Part shown: one piece after another, positions 44,180-52,557 of the stretch
How the letters are laid out: every line of letters starts with the position of its first letter
Position numbering within the stretch: position 1 is the stretch's first letter
Source: JBCCCJ01 sp039029315
GTDB lineage: Bacteria > Bacteroidota > Bacteroidia > J057
Reading direction: 5' to 3'
DNA: 64,000 bases
Assembly (NCBI GenBank): GCA_039029315.1
Contig: JBCCGK010000019.1
Coordinates: forward strand, 1-64,000
The notes under the pieces: generated by a model
The model's database searches: none
The model's input: the letters and a program-made list of their open reading frames with translations, nothing else
What the model was told of the DNA's origin: nothing
Made by a program: the position numbers and the translations under genes

Positions 44180-44920
44180 ATGGCAATAGAGATTCAAAAT
44201 ATCAAAAAAGCTTTTGGCGAAAAAGAAGTCCTGAAAGGGATCAACTTTCACTTTGAGCGAGGGAAAATCAATATGATCATTGGAGCAAGTGGAAGTGGGA
44301 AAAGTGTCATGTTGAAATGTGTCGTAGGACTTCATACACCGGATGAGGGAAGTGTCCTCTTCGATGGACAGGATTTTCACCAAGCCGATCGCAGGGAAGT
44401 GAAGGATATTCGCAAAAACATCGGTATGCTATTCCAGGGATCAGCCTTGTTTGATTCTATGACAGTGGAGGAAAACATTGCCTTCCCTATCAAAATGTTT
44501 ACCAACAATAAAAGCAATGAGATTCTGGAACGCGTAAACTTTTGCCTCAACCGTGTCAATCTTGATGGGGTCAACAATCTCTTCCCATCTGAACTATCTG
44601 GAGGCATGCAAAAGCGTGTCGGGATTGCCAGAGCCATCGCCATGAATCCCAAATACCTCTTTGTTGATGAGCCCAACTCAGGATTGGACCCCTTGACAGC
44701 TTCTGTCATTGATAAGTTGATCCAGGAACTGACCTATGAATACAATATGACGACGGTAGTAGTCTCCCATGATATGAACAGCGTGATGAATATCGGCGAC
44801 AAGATCATGTTCTTGTACAAGGGACATAAAGAATGGGAAGGAACAAATAAACAGATCCTCTATTCTGGAAAATCTTCTCTGGAAGAATTTATATTTGTCT
44901 CAGATTTGATCAAACGATAG
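44180..44920 (+). CDS. ABC transporter ATP-binding protein, MlaF-like
   Basis: 246-aa ABC ATPase. Walker A GASGSGKS (35-42), Q-loop LFQGSALFDSMTVEENIAFP, signature LSGGMQKR (139-146), Walker B YLFVDEPNSGLDP (159-171). The wording of the Q-loop region matches the MlaF/Ttg2A group that moves phospholipids between inner and outer membranes with an MlaE permease and MCE protein. Neither partner lies in this window. A -7-like TACATTTG is at 44073-44080. Confidence 0.85.
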   Translation: MAIEIQNIKKAFGEKEVLKGINFHFERGKINMIIGASGSGKSVMLKCVVGLHTPDEGSVLFDGQDFHQADRREVKDIRKNIGMLFQGSALFDSMTVEENIAFPIKMFTNNKSNEILERVNFCLNRVNLDGVNNLFPSELSGGMQKRVGIARAIAMNPKYLFVDEPNSGLDPLTASVIDKLIQELTYEYNMTTVVVSHDMNSVMNIGDKIMFLYKGHKEWEGTNKQILYSGKSSLEEFIFVSDLIKR

Positions 44921-45083
44921 AGAAAGAAATAACTTTCTGCCGATATACTTCTCCTTCTTGCACTCAATCAGTCTATCCATCATCTGTCTGCCCCTTACCT
45001 GATTTGCCAGGAAATTCCTGAATATCATGAACCGCAGCTTGCCAGTATCTACAACATCCACTTATTGAAGATTTGGTTTATCG

Positions 45084-47075
45084 ATGTCTCCCAAAGAAAA
45101 AATCACCCAATTAACCGAAGAGCTCAGACAACATAATTATCAGTATTATGTACTTGCACAACCCACCATTTCTGATTTTGAGTTCGACCAGAAACTGAAA
45201 GAACTTGAGCAACTTGAATCCCAACATCCTGAGTTCCGATTACCTGACTCTCCCAGCCTAAGGGTTGGTGGAGCCATCACAAAGGATTTTGAGAATTTTA
45301 CACATCTTCGCCCGATGTTGAGTCTGAATAACAGCTACTCACAAGAGGACATTGCGGATTTTGATCAGCAGGTTCAGAAACTCGGAGGCGGAAAGCCCTA
45401 CACCTACCTATTGGATCACAAATTCGATGGCGTCTCCCTGAGCCTCCATTATGAAAATGGTCTTCTTGTTAGAGGCGTCACCAGAGGGGATGGTGTCAGT
45501 GGAGATGATATCACTGCAAATGCCCGAACAATCAGAAGTGTACCTCTCCGATTAAAAGGAAATGGATTTCCAGCCGAATTGGAAGTTCGTGGAGAGGTTG
45601 TGATGCCCTTGTCGCAGTTTGCCAAGCTGAATCAACAACGAGAGGCGGAAGGATTGCCCTTATTGGCGAATCCTCGAAATACCACCGCTGGCACACTCAA
45701 AAAGCAGGATTCCAGCGAAGTTGCTCAACGAAATCTTGTCTTTTATGGATACTTCCTTGCGACAGATGGCATGTCCATTGATTCCGACGATATGGCGATG
45801 CAGGTATTGCGAGAGTGGGGATTCAAACAAAGTGGAGTACATCAGATTTGTGAGAATCTTGACGATGTGATCCAATATCTCGACAGATGGGAATCCAGGA
45901 AAAATTCTCTGGATTATGAAATAGATGGCATAGTCATCAAAGTCAATGAATGGGAACTCAGAAGTGAAATTGGGTTTACTTCCAAGGCTCCAAGATGGGC
46001 CATCGCTTATAAATACAAGGCGGCTGAGGCCAGAACGAAACTAGAATCTGTCTCATTTCAGGTCGGTCGGACTGGAAAGCTGACACCTGTCGCCAATCTT
46101 CAGCCGGTATTTCTGGCAGGAACTACTGTCAAGCGGGCATCCATTCACAATGCAGATGAGATCGAACGATTGGGCCTACATGAAGGCGACACGGTTACAG
46201 TAGAAAAAGGCGGAGAGATTATTCCCAAGATTACTGGCATTGTTCACGAACTAAGAGATGCTGAAGCGGAACCGATTCATTTTCTTACCCACTGCCCTGA
46301 GTGTGGGACAGAATTGATTCGAGTAGAAGGTGATGCCAATCACTATTGTCCAAATGAAAAAGGCTGTGCTCCACAGATCAAAGGCAGGATCATACATTTT
46401 GCCAGTAGAAAGGCTTTGGACATTGATGGGCTTGGAAATGAGATCGTTAGTCAATTGGTAGATGAAGGCTTAATTCGGAATTATGCAGATCTTTATCAGC
46501 TAACTTTTGACCAATTAATCGAATTAGAGCGCTTTGCAGAGCTTTCGGTAAAGAATTTGCTTAGTGGAATTGATGCAAGTAAATCAATCCCTTTTGAAAA
46601 AGTTCTTTTTGGGTTAGGAATTCGGTTTGTTGGCGCGACGGTAGCAAAAAAACTCGCCAGACACTTTGGGAACATAGATTCTCTGGCTCAGGCGGATCAT
46701 GAAACCCTGGTTGCAGTACCAGATATTGGCGGGCGAATTGCAGAGAGCATACGTGCATTTTTTGGAGAAGAAGAGAATCGAGAATTGATCTCACAACTCC
46801 AACAGTCAGGATTGAAGCTCGAAGTAGATGAAAAAAGCGTCCAATCGGATCAATTAAGTGGAAAAAGTTTCGTAATTTCGGGTGTATTTACTACCCAAAG
46901 CCGTGAAGAAATAAAAGCTTTGATTGAAAGCTTAGGAGGAGATGTCAAAAGTTCGGTTTCCAGTAAAACTTCTTTTTTATTAGCCGGAGACAAGGCAGGA
47001 CCTTCTAAAATAAGCAAGGCAGAAAAGTTGCAAATACCCATAATTTCTGAGGATGACTTTCTGAAAATGATTTGA
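45084..47075 (+). CDS. ligA: NAD-dependent DNA ligase
   Basis: 663-aa replicative DNA ligase that seals nicks using NAD. Domain Ia and the adenylation domain with Lys113 in DHKFDGVSLS, OB fold, a four-cysteine zinc finger (CPECGTELIRVEGD ... CPNEKGC), HhH region and a C-terminal BRCT (GKSFVISGVFTTQSREEIK). The residue two before the catalytic lysine is Asp111, where most LigA proteins have Glu. Its stop overlaps the start of the next gene (TGATG). Confidence 0.95.
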   Translation: MSPKEKITQLTEELRQHNYQYYVLAQPTISDFEFDQKLKELEQLESQHPEFRLPDSPSLRVGGAITKDFENFTHLRPMLSLNNSYSQEDIADFDQQVQKLGGGKPYTYLLDHKFDGVSLSLHYENGLLVRGVTRGDGVSGDDITANARTIRSVPLRLKGNGFPAELEVRGEVVMPLSQFAKLNQQREAEGLPLLANPRNTTAGTLKKQDSSEVAQRNLVFYGYFLATDGMSIDSDDMAMQVLREWGFKQSGVHQICENLDDVIQYLDRWESRKNSLDYEIDGIVIKVNEWELRSEIGFTSKAPRWAIAYKYKAAEARTKLESVSFQVGRTGKLTPVANLQPVFLAGTTVKRASIHNADEIERLGLHEGDTVTVEKGGEIIPKITGIVHELRDAEAEPIHFLTHCPECGTELIRVEGDANHYCPNEKGCAPQIKGRIIHFASRKALDIDGLGNEIVSQLVDEGLIRNYADLYQLTFDQLIELERFAELSVKNLLSGIDASKSIPFEKVLFGLGIRFVGATVAKKLARHFGNIDSLAQADHETLVAVPDIGGRIAESIRAFFGEEENRELISQLQQSGLKLEVDEKSVQSDQLSGKSFVISGVFTTQSREEIKALIESLGGDVKSSVSSKTSFLLAGDKAGPSKISKAEKLQIPIISEDDFLKMI

Positions 47076-47644
47076 TGGAGTGGCTTAATGATTTAAAAGA
47101 AAAATTCAGTCGCCGTAGAATTCGAAGCCTGGATCGCACAAAAGAATACTCACGTGATTTTGTTGATCTGGAAAGTGCGCGAAAAATCGGTCTGATTGTG
47201 AATGTCAGCCAAATCGATCCCGAAGATTTGGATCTGGTTCAGACGTATATCAAAGCTCTTAAAAAACGCAACAAGAAATTGCTTGTCATTGAAGTTAATT
47301 TCCTGAAGAAATCTATTCCGATCCTCTCTCATATTACTGATGGAGTGTTCCTTAATCCCTCTAAACTCAATTGGTTAGACTACCCTACCCCCGGTATAGA
47401 AAATGAAATCCGTAAGCATGAGTTAGACATTCTCATGGATTTTGATTCTTCCAATCGGATGACATCAAAATATCTGTGCAGCATGGCCAGGGCCAAAACA
47501 AGAACAGGTGTTCATCGTGAAGGCTTTGAAAGTTGCTATGAATTGATGATTAACCGGGAAGACGTTCCTACAATGAAAGCCATGATCAAAGAATTTGACT
47601 ATTTCTTGAATATGATCGACAATGGCAATAAGGTTAAGGTCTAA
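47075..47644 (+). CDS. Conserved Bacteroidota protein (DUF6913-like)
   Basis: 189-aa soluble protein with a basic N-terminus and Rossmann-like strand pattern (IGLIVNVSQID, KLLVIEVNFL). Start ATG overlaps the ligA stop as TGATG, so translation is coupled; dapA follows after 16 nt. I recall this neighbour of ligA and dapA as the family called DUF6913, function unknown. Confidence 0.72.
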   Translation: MEWLNDLKEKFSRRRIRSLDRTKEYSRDFVDLESARKIGLIVNVSQIDPEDLDLVQTYIKALKKRNKKLLVIEVNFLKKSIPILSHITDGVFLNPSKLNWLDYPTPGIENEIRKHELDILMDFDSSNRMTSKYLCSMARAKTRTGVHREGFESCYELMINREDVPTMKAMIKEFDYFLNMIDNGNKVKV

Positions 47645-47660
47645 GGTCAACAGCTAACAA

Positions 47661-48557
47661 ATGAATGACTTTTCTGGAACTGGTGTGGCAGTGATCACGC
47701 CATTTACTCCTGACAGGGAGATGGATACAAATGCGTTGAGACGTATCCTTCGACATCTAATGGATGGACAAGTAGAGTACCTCGTCGCACTTGGAACAAC
47801 AGCAGAATCAGCTACTCTCAGTGAGGCTGAGCAGCTCAAGGTTCTAGACATCTTTTTTGATGAAGCCGGCAACAAACTTCCGATCGTTGTTGGGGCCGGA
47901 GGAAACAACACCGCCAAAGTATGCAAATGGGTACAAACAGTAGAGGAAAGATTTGCGCCAGCGGCCTTTCTTGCTGTATGTCCCTATTATAATAAACCTA
48001 GTCAGGAAGGCCTGTATCAGCATTTCCATGCCATAGCATCTTCGACTGAGAAGGAGATCATTTTGTACAATGTGCCAGGAAGAACCGCTTCCAACCTCTC
48101 CGCAACGACCTGTTTGAGACTTGCCCGTGAGTTTCCTCATATTCGTGCGGTCAAGGAAGCCTCCGGGAATTTGGAACAAATGATGGAGATCGTCAAGGGA
48201 AAACCTGATCATTTTCAATTGTTGTCAGGAGATGACCTATTGTCTCTCCCGATCATTTCATTGGGCGGAAGGGGAACCATTTCAGTCATTGCCAATGCTT
48301 ACCCCCTCCCCTTCAGCAACATGATTCGTGCTGCCTTGGCTGGAAACTGGCAGGAAGCGAAAAGATTGCATTATGATTTGATGAAATTGACCCAGCTCAT
48401 TTTCGATGAAGGGAATCCTACTGGTGTCAAATTCCTGATGAATCAATTGCAATTGTGCGAAACTCCTGTTCGTCTGCCATTGGTTGAAGCCAGTGAGAGC
48501 CTACAGACAGATATTCGCACTGCCTTGCAACAGTTTCCACAGTCGATTTCTGTCTAA
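47661..48557 (+). CDS. dapA: 4-hydroxy-tetrahydrodipicolinate synthase
   Basis: 298-aa enzyme that condenses pyruvate and aspartate semialdehyde in the lysine/meso-diaminopimelate pathway. Schiff-base Lys165 in RAVKEASGN, Tyr136 in YNVPGRT and the GTTAES loop are all intact. Last gene of the ligA operon. The terminator at 48578 follows. Confidence 0.96.
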   Translation: MNDFSGTGVAVITPFTPDREMDTNALRRILRHLMDGQVEYLVALGTTAESATLSEAEQLKVLDIFFDEAGNKLPIVVGAGGNNTAKVCKWVQTVEERFAPAAFLAVCPYYNKPSQEGLYQHFHAIASSTEKEIILYNVPGRTASNLSATTCLRLAREFPHIRAVKEASGNLEQMMEIVKGKPDHFQLLSGDDLLSLPIISLGGRGTISVIANAYPLPFSNMIRAALAGNWQEAKRLHYDLMKLTQLIFDEGNPTGVKFLMNQLQLCETPVRLPLVEASESLQTDIRTALQQFPQSISV

Positions 48558-48577
48558 GCGACCGACATAAAAACAAT

Positions 48578-48605
48578 GAGGCTGTCTCTTGATTGAGACA
48601 GCCTC
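48578..48605. terminator. Bidirectional intrinsic terminator
   Basis: GAGGCTGTCTC (48578-48588) pairs perfectly with GAGACAGCCTC (48595-48605) around TTGATT. On the minus strand it is followed by ATTGTTTTTATG, a fair U-tract; on the plus strand the tail is weaker. It serves the convergent dapA and Hc1 genes. Confidence 0.85.
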
Positions 48606-48636
48606 CATATGTTTATGCGAAGTTGAGCTGGTGAAT

Positions 48637-48813
48637 TTATCCAGCGTTTTTAGCCTCCTGGATTTCCTTACGGATACCCTGTGCCAAATTTTTCACTTCT
48701 TGCATAGCTTTACGTGCTCTGGTTCCGGCGGCCTTGTTTCCTTTTTCATAGAATTTAGAAAAGTCCTCCTCAATTGCAGCCACCAGGTTTTTTAGTTCAT
48801 TGTATTTTTCCAT
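48637..48813 (-). CDS. Histone H1-like protein Hc1
   Basis: 58-aa Lys-rich, Ala-rich, all-helical protein (MEKYNELKNLVAAIEEDF..., ending EIQEAKNAG). It matches the Bacteroidota histone H1-like Hc1 family by size, composition and the KGNKAAGTRARKAMQEVKNL core. It probably binds DNA or bends it in the nucleoid. It was too short for a 60-codon cutoff. The terminator at 48578 lies downstream. Confidence 0.85.
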   Translation of the reverse strand: MEKYNELKNLVAAIEEDFSKFYEKGNKAAGTRARKAMQEVKNLAQGIRKEIQEAKNAG

Positions 48814-49087
48814 TTTGTTTACTTTTTAGGTTTCAGTCCAATTTAGTAGAAAATTATTTGCATCAAAAGAAATTACCCAAATAATGAGTCTCATTCGAGC
48901 TTTTTGTGCATTCAGGCCATTGTTTTTGACCAATTCAGCCTGGAATGTTTGAATGAGAAAGTTTCTTTCACTGCACTTGAAAGCTAGAGATTTTGCCAAA
49001 ATGCTTCTCATTACTCAAGCAAAAACTCGTCCTGGCTTCTTCTCTAGATGAATCGAAAATCCAAGAGCATGGACACAGCAGTCCAGA
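48814..49087. other. Intergenic region upstream of Hc1
   Basis: AT-rich, about 275 nt, with no supported gene. It must hold the Hc1 promoter, but I could not find a TAnnTTTG element on the minus strand here. Confidence 0.4.
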
Positions 49088-49138
49088 GAAAAAACAAAAA
49101 AAATCTAGAGGCTCTCACATTCGAAAAAGCCTCTAGAT
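49088..49138 (-). terminator. Strong intrinsic terminator (minus strand)
   Basis: ATCTAGAGGCT (49103-49113) and AGCCTCTAGAT (49128-49138) are perfect complements; on the minus strand the stem is followed by a run of Ts (TTTTTTTGTTTTTTT). It ends the transcript of the AONS-like gene. Confidence 0.9.
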
Positions 49139-49260
49139 GGTATGAGAAGTGAAAATGAATCAAGCTGCTTGATCACTCTATTGAATTTCCTTTTTCAAAA
49201 GAATATGTCTTCTCAAGTCAGCATGTTGAAACAAATCCGACTGAAGGGATTCTGACAAAA

Positions 49261-50511
49261 TCATCCAAATAAGGAAGCGAATTCAAGGTTCTTGTATACG
49301 CCTGCCTCCATTTTGGAACGAATAGCCTCGAAAGCATCCAATGTATAATCTACATCCTCTTCTCGATGGTGGGCAGTAGGAATGATACGAAGCATGATGA
49401 CACCACGCTCCACCACTGGATATACAACCCCTGAAGCAAATATATTATGGTTCTCTCTCAAATCGCCAATGATCCCAATAGCTTCCTTATCTGTTCCTTT
49501 CAAATAAACTGGTGTAACAGGTGATTGGGTGTCTCCAATATTGAATCCACGATCTTTGAGCCCTTTCTGCAGTTTATTGACAATATTCCACAGATTTTCT
49601 CTCAACTCAGGCATCGTGCGAAGCATTTCCAGTCGCTTGATGGCCCCAATAGTCATGGGCATGCAGAGAGATTTTGCATAGATCTGGCTGCGCATATTAT
49701 ATTTCAAATAATCTACAACCTTTTTGTCTCCACAAACAAATGCACCAAAACCGGCCATGGATTTTGCAAATGTGTTGAACAGAACATCTATTTTATCCTG
49801 TACCCCAAAATGCTCTCCCGTGCCAATCCCTGTGGCTCCCATAACGCCAAATCCATGAGCGTCATCCACAAACAGTCTGGCGTTATATTTTTCTTTGAGT
49901 TCTGCGATTTTGTCCAATCGTCCCAAATCTCCTCGCATTCCAAACACACCTTCGGTGATGACCAAAATCCCCCCACCAGTTTTCTCAACAATTTTTTGCG
50001 CGCGCTTTAGTCTGGCTTCCAGTTGCTCCATATTGTTATGTGCAAATACAAGCCTTTTGGCCAAAGACATGCTCATTCCATCCATGATGCAAGCATGAGA
50101 GAGTTGATCATACACAATCACATCTCTCCTATCAGTGAGTGAATGAATGATAGACATACATCCCTGATAGCCAAAGTTCAATAAAAAGCTGGCTTCCTTC
50201 TGCATGAATTCAGCAGCCTGTGCCTCAAATTGCTCATGGTAGTCAGAGTTCCCTGTCAAGACACGAGATCCCATCGGATAGGCCAACCCAAAATCTTTGG
50301 CAGCCTCTGCATCCACTTTTCGAATCTCGGGATGGTTGGCCAATCCCAAATAGGTATTGAGAGACCATACCAACACGTCCTTGCCTCTGAATTTCATCCA
50401 GGGTCCAACTTCGCCTTCCAGCTTTGGATAAGCCAGGTAGCCATGGCCTTTCCCGGCATACTGTCCGAGGTCTGTGGCCATATTCCGATCAATCTTATCG
50501 AAGATATCCAA
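49261..50511 (-). CDS. AONS/serine palmitoyltransferase-family PLP enzyme
   Basis: 416-aa alpha-oxoamine synthase, a PLP enzyme that condenses an amino acid with an acyl-CoA. PLP lysine is Lys250 in NTFAKSMAGFG; FVDDAHGFGVMG (214-225) holds the Asp and His that bind PLP. Family members make 7-keto-8-aminopelargonate, sphingoid bases or sulfonolipid (capnine) precursors. The isolated location, with no biotin genes, and the long acyl-type N-terminus favour the sphingolipid or sulfonolipid role over biotin. A -7-like TAACTTTG is at 50577-50584. Confidence 0.82.
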   Translation of the reverse strand: MDIFDKIDRNMATDLGQYAGKGHGYLAYPKLEGEVGPWMKFRGKDVLVWSLNTYLGLANHPEIRKVDAEAAKDFGLAYPMGSRVLTGNSDYHEQFEAQAAEFMQKEASFLLNFGYQGCMSIIHSLTDRRDVIVYDQLSHACIMDGMSMSLAKRLVFAHNNMEQLEARLKRAQKIVEKTGGGILVITEGVFGMRGDLGRLDKIAELKEKYNARLFVDDAHGFGVMGATGIGTGEHFGVQDKIDVLFNTFAKSMAGFGAFVCGDKKVVDYLKYNMRSQIYAKSLCMPMTIGAIKRLEMLRTMPELRENLWNIVNKLQKGLKDRGFNIGDTQSPVTPVYLKGTDKEAIGIIGDLRENHNIFASGVVYPVVERGVIMLRIIPTAHHREEDVDYTLDAFEAIRSKMEAGVYKNLEFASLFG

Positions 50512-50748
50512 GATGATTGTATGTTAGATAGTTAATTGAAATAATTCTGCGATGTTTTGCTTGGTTTCAATCCCGGCAAAGTTAAAACTATTTCCGATAT
50601 AAGAAAACCACCAGATTGTGCATTGACAGAGCAGATCTCTTTTGAGGGAAGAAGTAATACTTTTGCCCATTCTGTTGGCAAACTTGCCGATTATTCGGTA
50701 TCAAAACAACTTAGAATACGTATTAGGAGTCATTAGGCCAAACTTGCT

Positions 50749-51756
50749 ATGAAGAATTTCAACAGTAAGCTCCTGATTGTTGATGATGACGATGGGATCT
50801 TATCGACACTCCAAATTCTCTTGCGAAAGTACTTCCATGATATTGTTTATGCACGCGCCCCACAACAAATCACCCAACTAATCAGACAAAATTCTTTTGA
50901 TCTGATTTTGTTGGATATGAATTTCTCGCGGGAGGATACTTCAGGAAGTGATGGATTGAAATGGTTGCACCATATCAAGACAGAAGTTCCTGCATGTCCA
51001 GTGATCATGATGACTGCTTTTGCGGATATAGACCTGGCCATACAAGCCCTGAAGGAAGGAGCCTCTGATTTTGTTGTGAAGCCTTGGGACAATGAGAAAC
51101 TCATCGCTGCAATAGATCAGGCCATTGTTTCCAACAAAGTGTCCCCCTCTCCTGCTCCCACAGCTCCTTGTTGCCTCAGGCAAACCAAGGAAGCACAGCG
51201 TATATTTATGTTTCTGGATCTGAAATCGTCGACAGTCCTAGCAGAACAGTTGGGACATGTTCAGTATTTCGAATTGCTCAACGATTTTTTCGGAGATATC
51301 TCTCAACCAGTTTTGGATCATGGAGGAGAAATCTATCAATATGTCGGAGACGAGGTGGTGATTTCCTGGCCATTGGAAACTCCAGATTTGAACAAACGAA
51401 GTATAGATTGCTTTTTTGCCATTTCGGACGCGATAGAGACCAGATCCCCTTACTATCTGCGGACTTTTGGGGTTCAGCCACAATTCAAAGCTGGGGTTCA
51501 TTGTGGGGTAGTATCTGTAGGTTCTATGGATCGAATCAAGCAAGAGGAGGTCTATACCGGAGAAGTCTTACACATTGCATCACGCCTGGAAGGTCTGTGC
51601 AACAGATACCAAAGTCGCTTATTGATTTCAGAAGATTTGTTGTTAGAATTGCCCCAACATGAGAATATGTTGACGCACTCCATTGGCTCTATTCAGTTAA
51701 GAGGGAAACAAACACCTGTAAATCTATATGCAATAGATCGTGCCTTCCAAATTTGA
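50749..51756 (+). CDS. Response regulator fused to class III nucleotidyl cyclase
   Basis: 335-aa REC-cyclase fusion. REC domain (1-125): Asp12-Asp14 acidic cluster, phosphoacceptor Asp56 (LILLDMN), Thr89 and Lys111 (VVKPWD). After a short linker, a class III nucleotidyl cyclase domain (about 152-330): metal Asp157 (FLDLKSST) and Asp201 (YVGDEVVISW), FKAGVHCG, and Arg279 (IASRLEG). The ribose-contact residue, normally Asn four positions before that Arg, is His275. No histidine kinase is adjacent, so it is an orphan. A -7-like TACTTTTG at 50658-50665. Confidence 0.88.
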   Translation: MKNFNSKLLIVDDDDGILSTLQILLRKYFHDIVYARAPQQITQLIRQNSFDLILLDMNFSREDTSGSDGLKWLHHIKTEVPACPVIMMTAFADIDLAIQALKEGASDFVVKPWDNEKLIAAIDQAIVSNKVSPSPAPTAPCCLRQTKEAQRIFMFLDLKSSTVLAEQLGHVQYFELLNDFFGDISQPVLDHGGEIYQYVGDEVVISWPLETPDLNKRSIDCFFAISDAIETRSPYYLRTFGVQPQFKAGVHCGVVSVGSMDRIKQEEVYTGEVLHIASRLEGLCNRYQSRLLISEDLLLELPQHENMLTHSIGSIQLRGKQTPVNLYAIDRAFQI

Positions 51757-51810
51757 TTGAGACCGGAGACTTATGTATCTTCCTCTGTCTATTCATTGAA
51801 GATGTAAAGA

Positions 51811-52437
51811 ATGAGTCAATTCGATAAATTAAGCCAGGAACTCCAAAAACTTGTTCCATTCAGGATTCGATACAAGGATGAGTCCTGGGAAATGCAATTG
51901 CTCAACTTGTTTGTTCTCTGGTTTTGCCCATCCTTTCTGACGAATTATACCACAGTCATTGGCTCCACGATCTATTTTCCCAATAGATCATATATCCATC
52001 AACATCCAGAAAGTGCCATGCGTACGCTTGCTCATGAGGTAGTCCACCTCGCAGATGCAAGCAAGTGGTCTTTCCCACTTTTTTCTGCGGCCTACTTGTT
52101 TCCGCAAATTCTTGTTCTCGGAGTACTTAGTTTTCCGCTTTTGGGGTTTTGGGCCCTCCTGTTCCTGCTGTTCGCTTTTCCGATACCAGCTCCTTTTCGA
52201 TTTTATTTTGAGAGCAGGGCGTATGCACTGGATTTGCTGACCACTCCAGAATTGAACAGAAAAGAAGTACTCCATCGCGTCAGCAAACACTTTGGCAGTT
52301 GGGATTATTACAGAATGTATCCATTTCCCGATCAGGTGCAAAGCAGCATTCAACACTGGGCTGACAAAGCTGAATCCGGAGAAGACAAAACCCTTCTTAA
52401 AGTCCTATTGGTCTACGAACTGGTTTCCGAAGCCTAA
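51811..52437 (+). CDS. Putative membrane zinc metallopeptidase
   Basis: 208-aa protein with a hydrophobic segment at about 31-42 and two transmembrane spans at about 88-125. Ahead of these is HEVVH (75-79) in TLAHEVVHLAD, a zinc-peptidase motif, and after them ESRAYALD (134-141), where Glu134 could be the third ligand. That arrangement is like gluzincins anchored to the membrane. I do not recognise the family. Confidence 0.6.
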   Translation: MSQFDKLSQELQKLVPFRIRYKDESWEMQLLNLFVLWFCPSFLTNYTTVIGSTIYFPNRSYIHQHPESAMRTLAHEVVHLADASKWSFPLFSAAYLFPQILVLGVLSFPLLGFWALLFLLFAFPIPAPFRFYFESRAYALDLLTTPELNRKEVLHRVSKHFGSWDYYRMYPFPDQVQSSIQHWADKAESGEDKTLLKVLLVYELVSEA

Positions 52438-52557
52438 GGCCATAGTGTTGCACTATAAAAAACCAGCGAACCTTTTTTCTGTATCACATTCGCCATCCAA
52501 AACCTGGCCTTCTGAGTCATTTCAGTTTCGGTTGAATTCACCTGATGACAATCAGGA

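Noticed and set aside
43732..44256. 174-codon plus-strand frame
   Set aside because: Overlaps trpS antisense and the start of the ABC ATPase; no domain, so a shadow.
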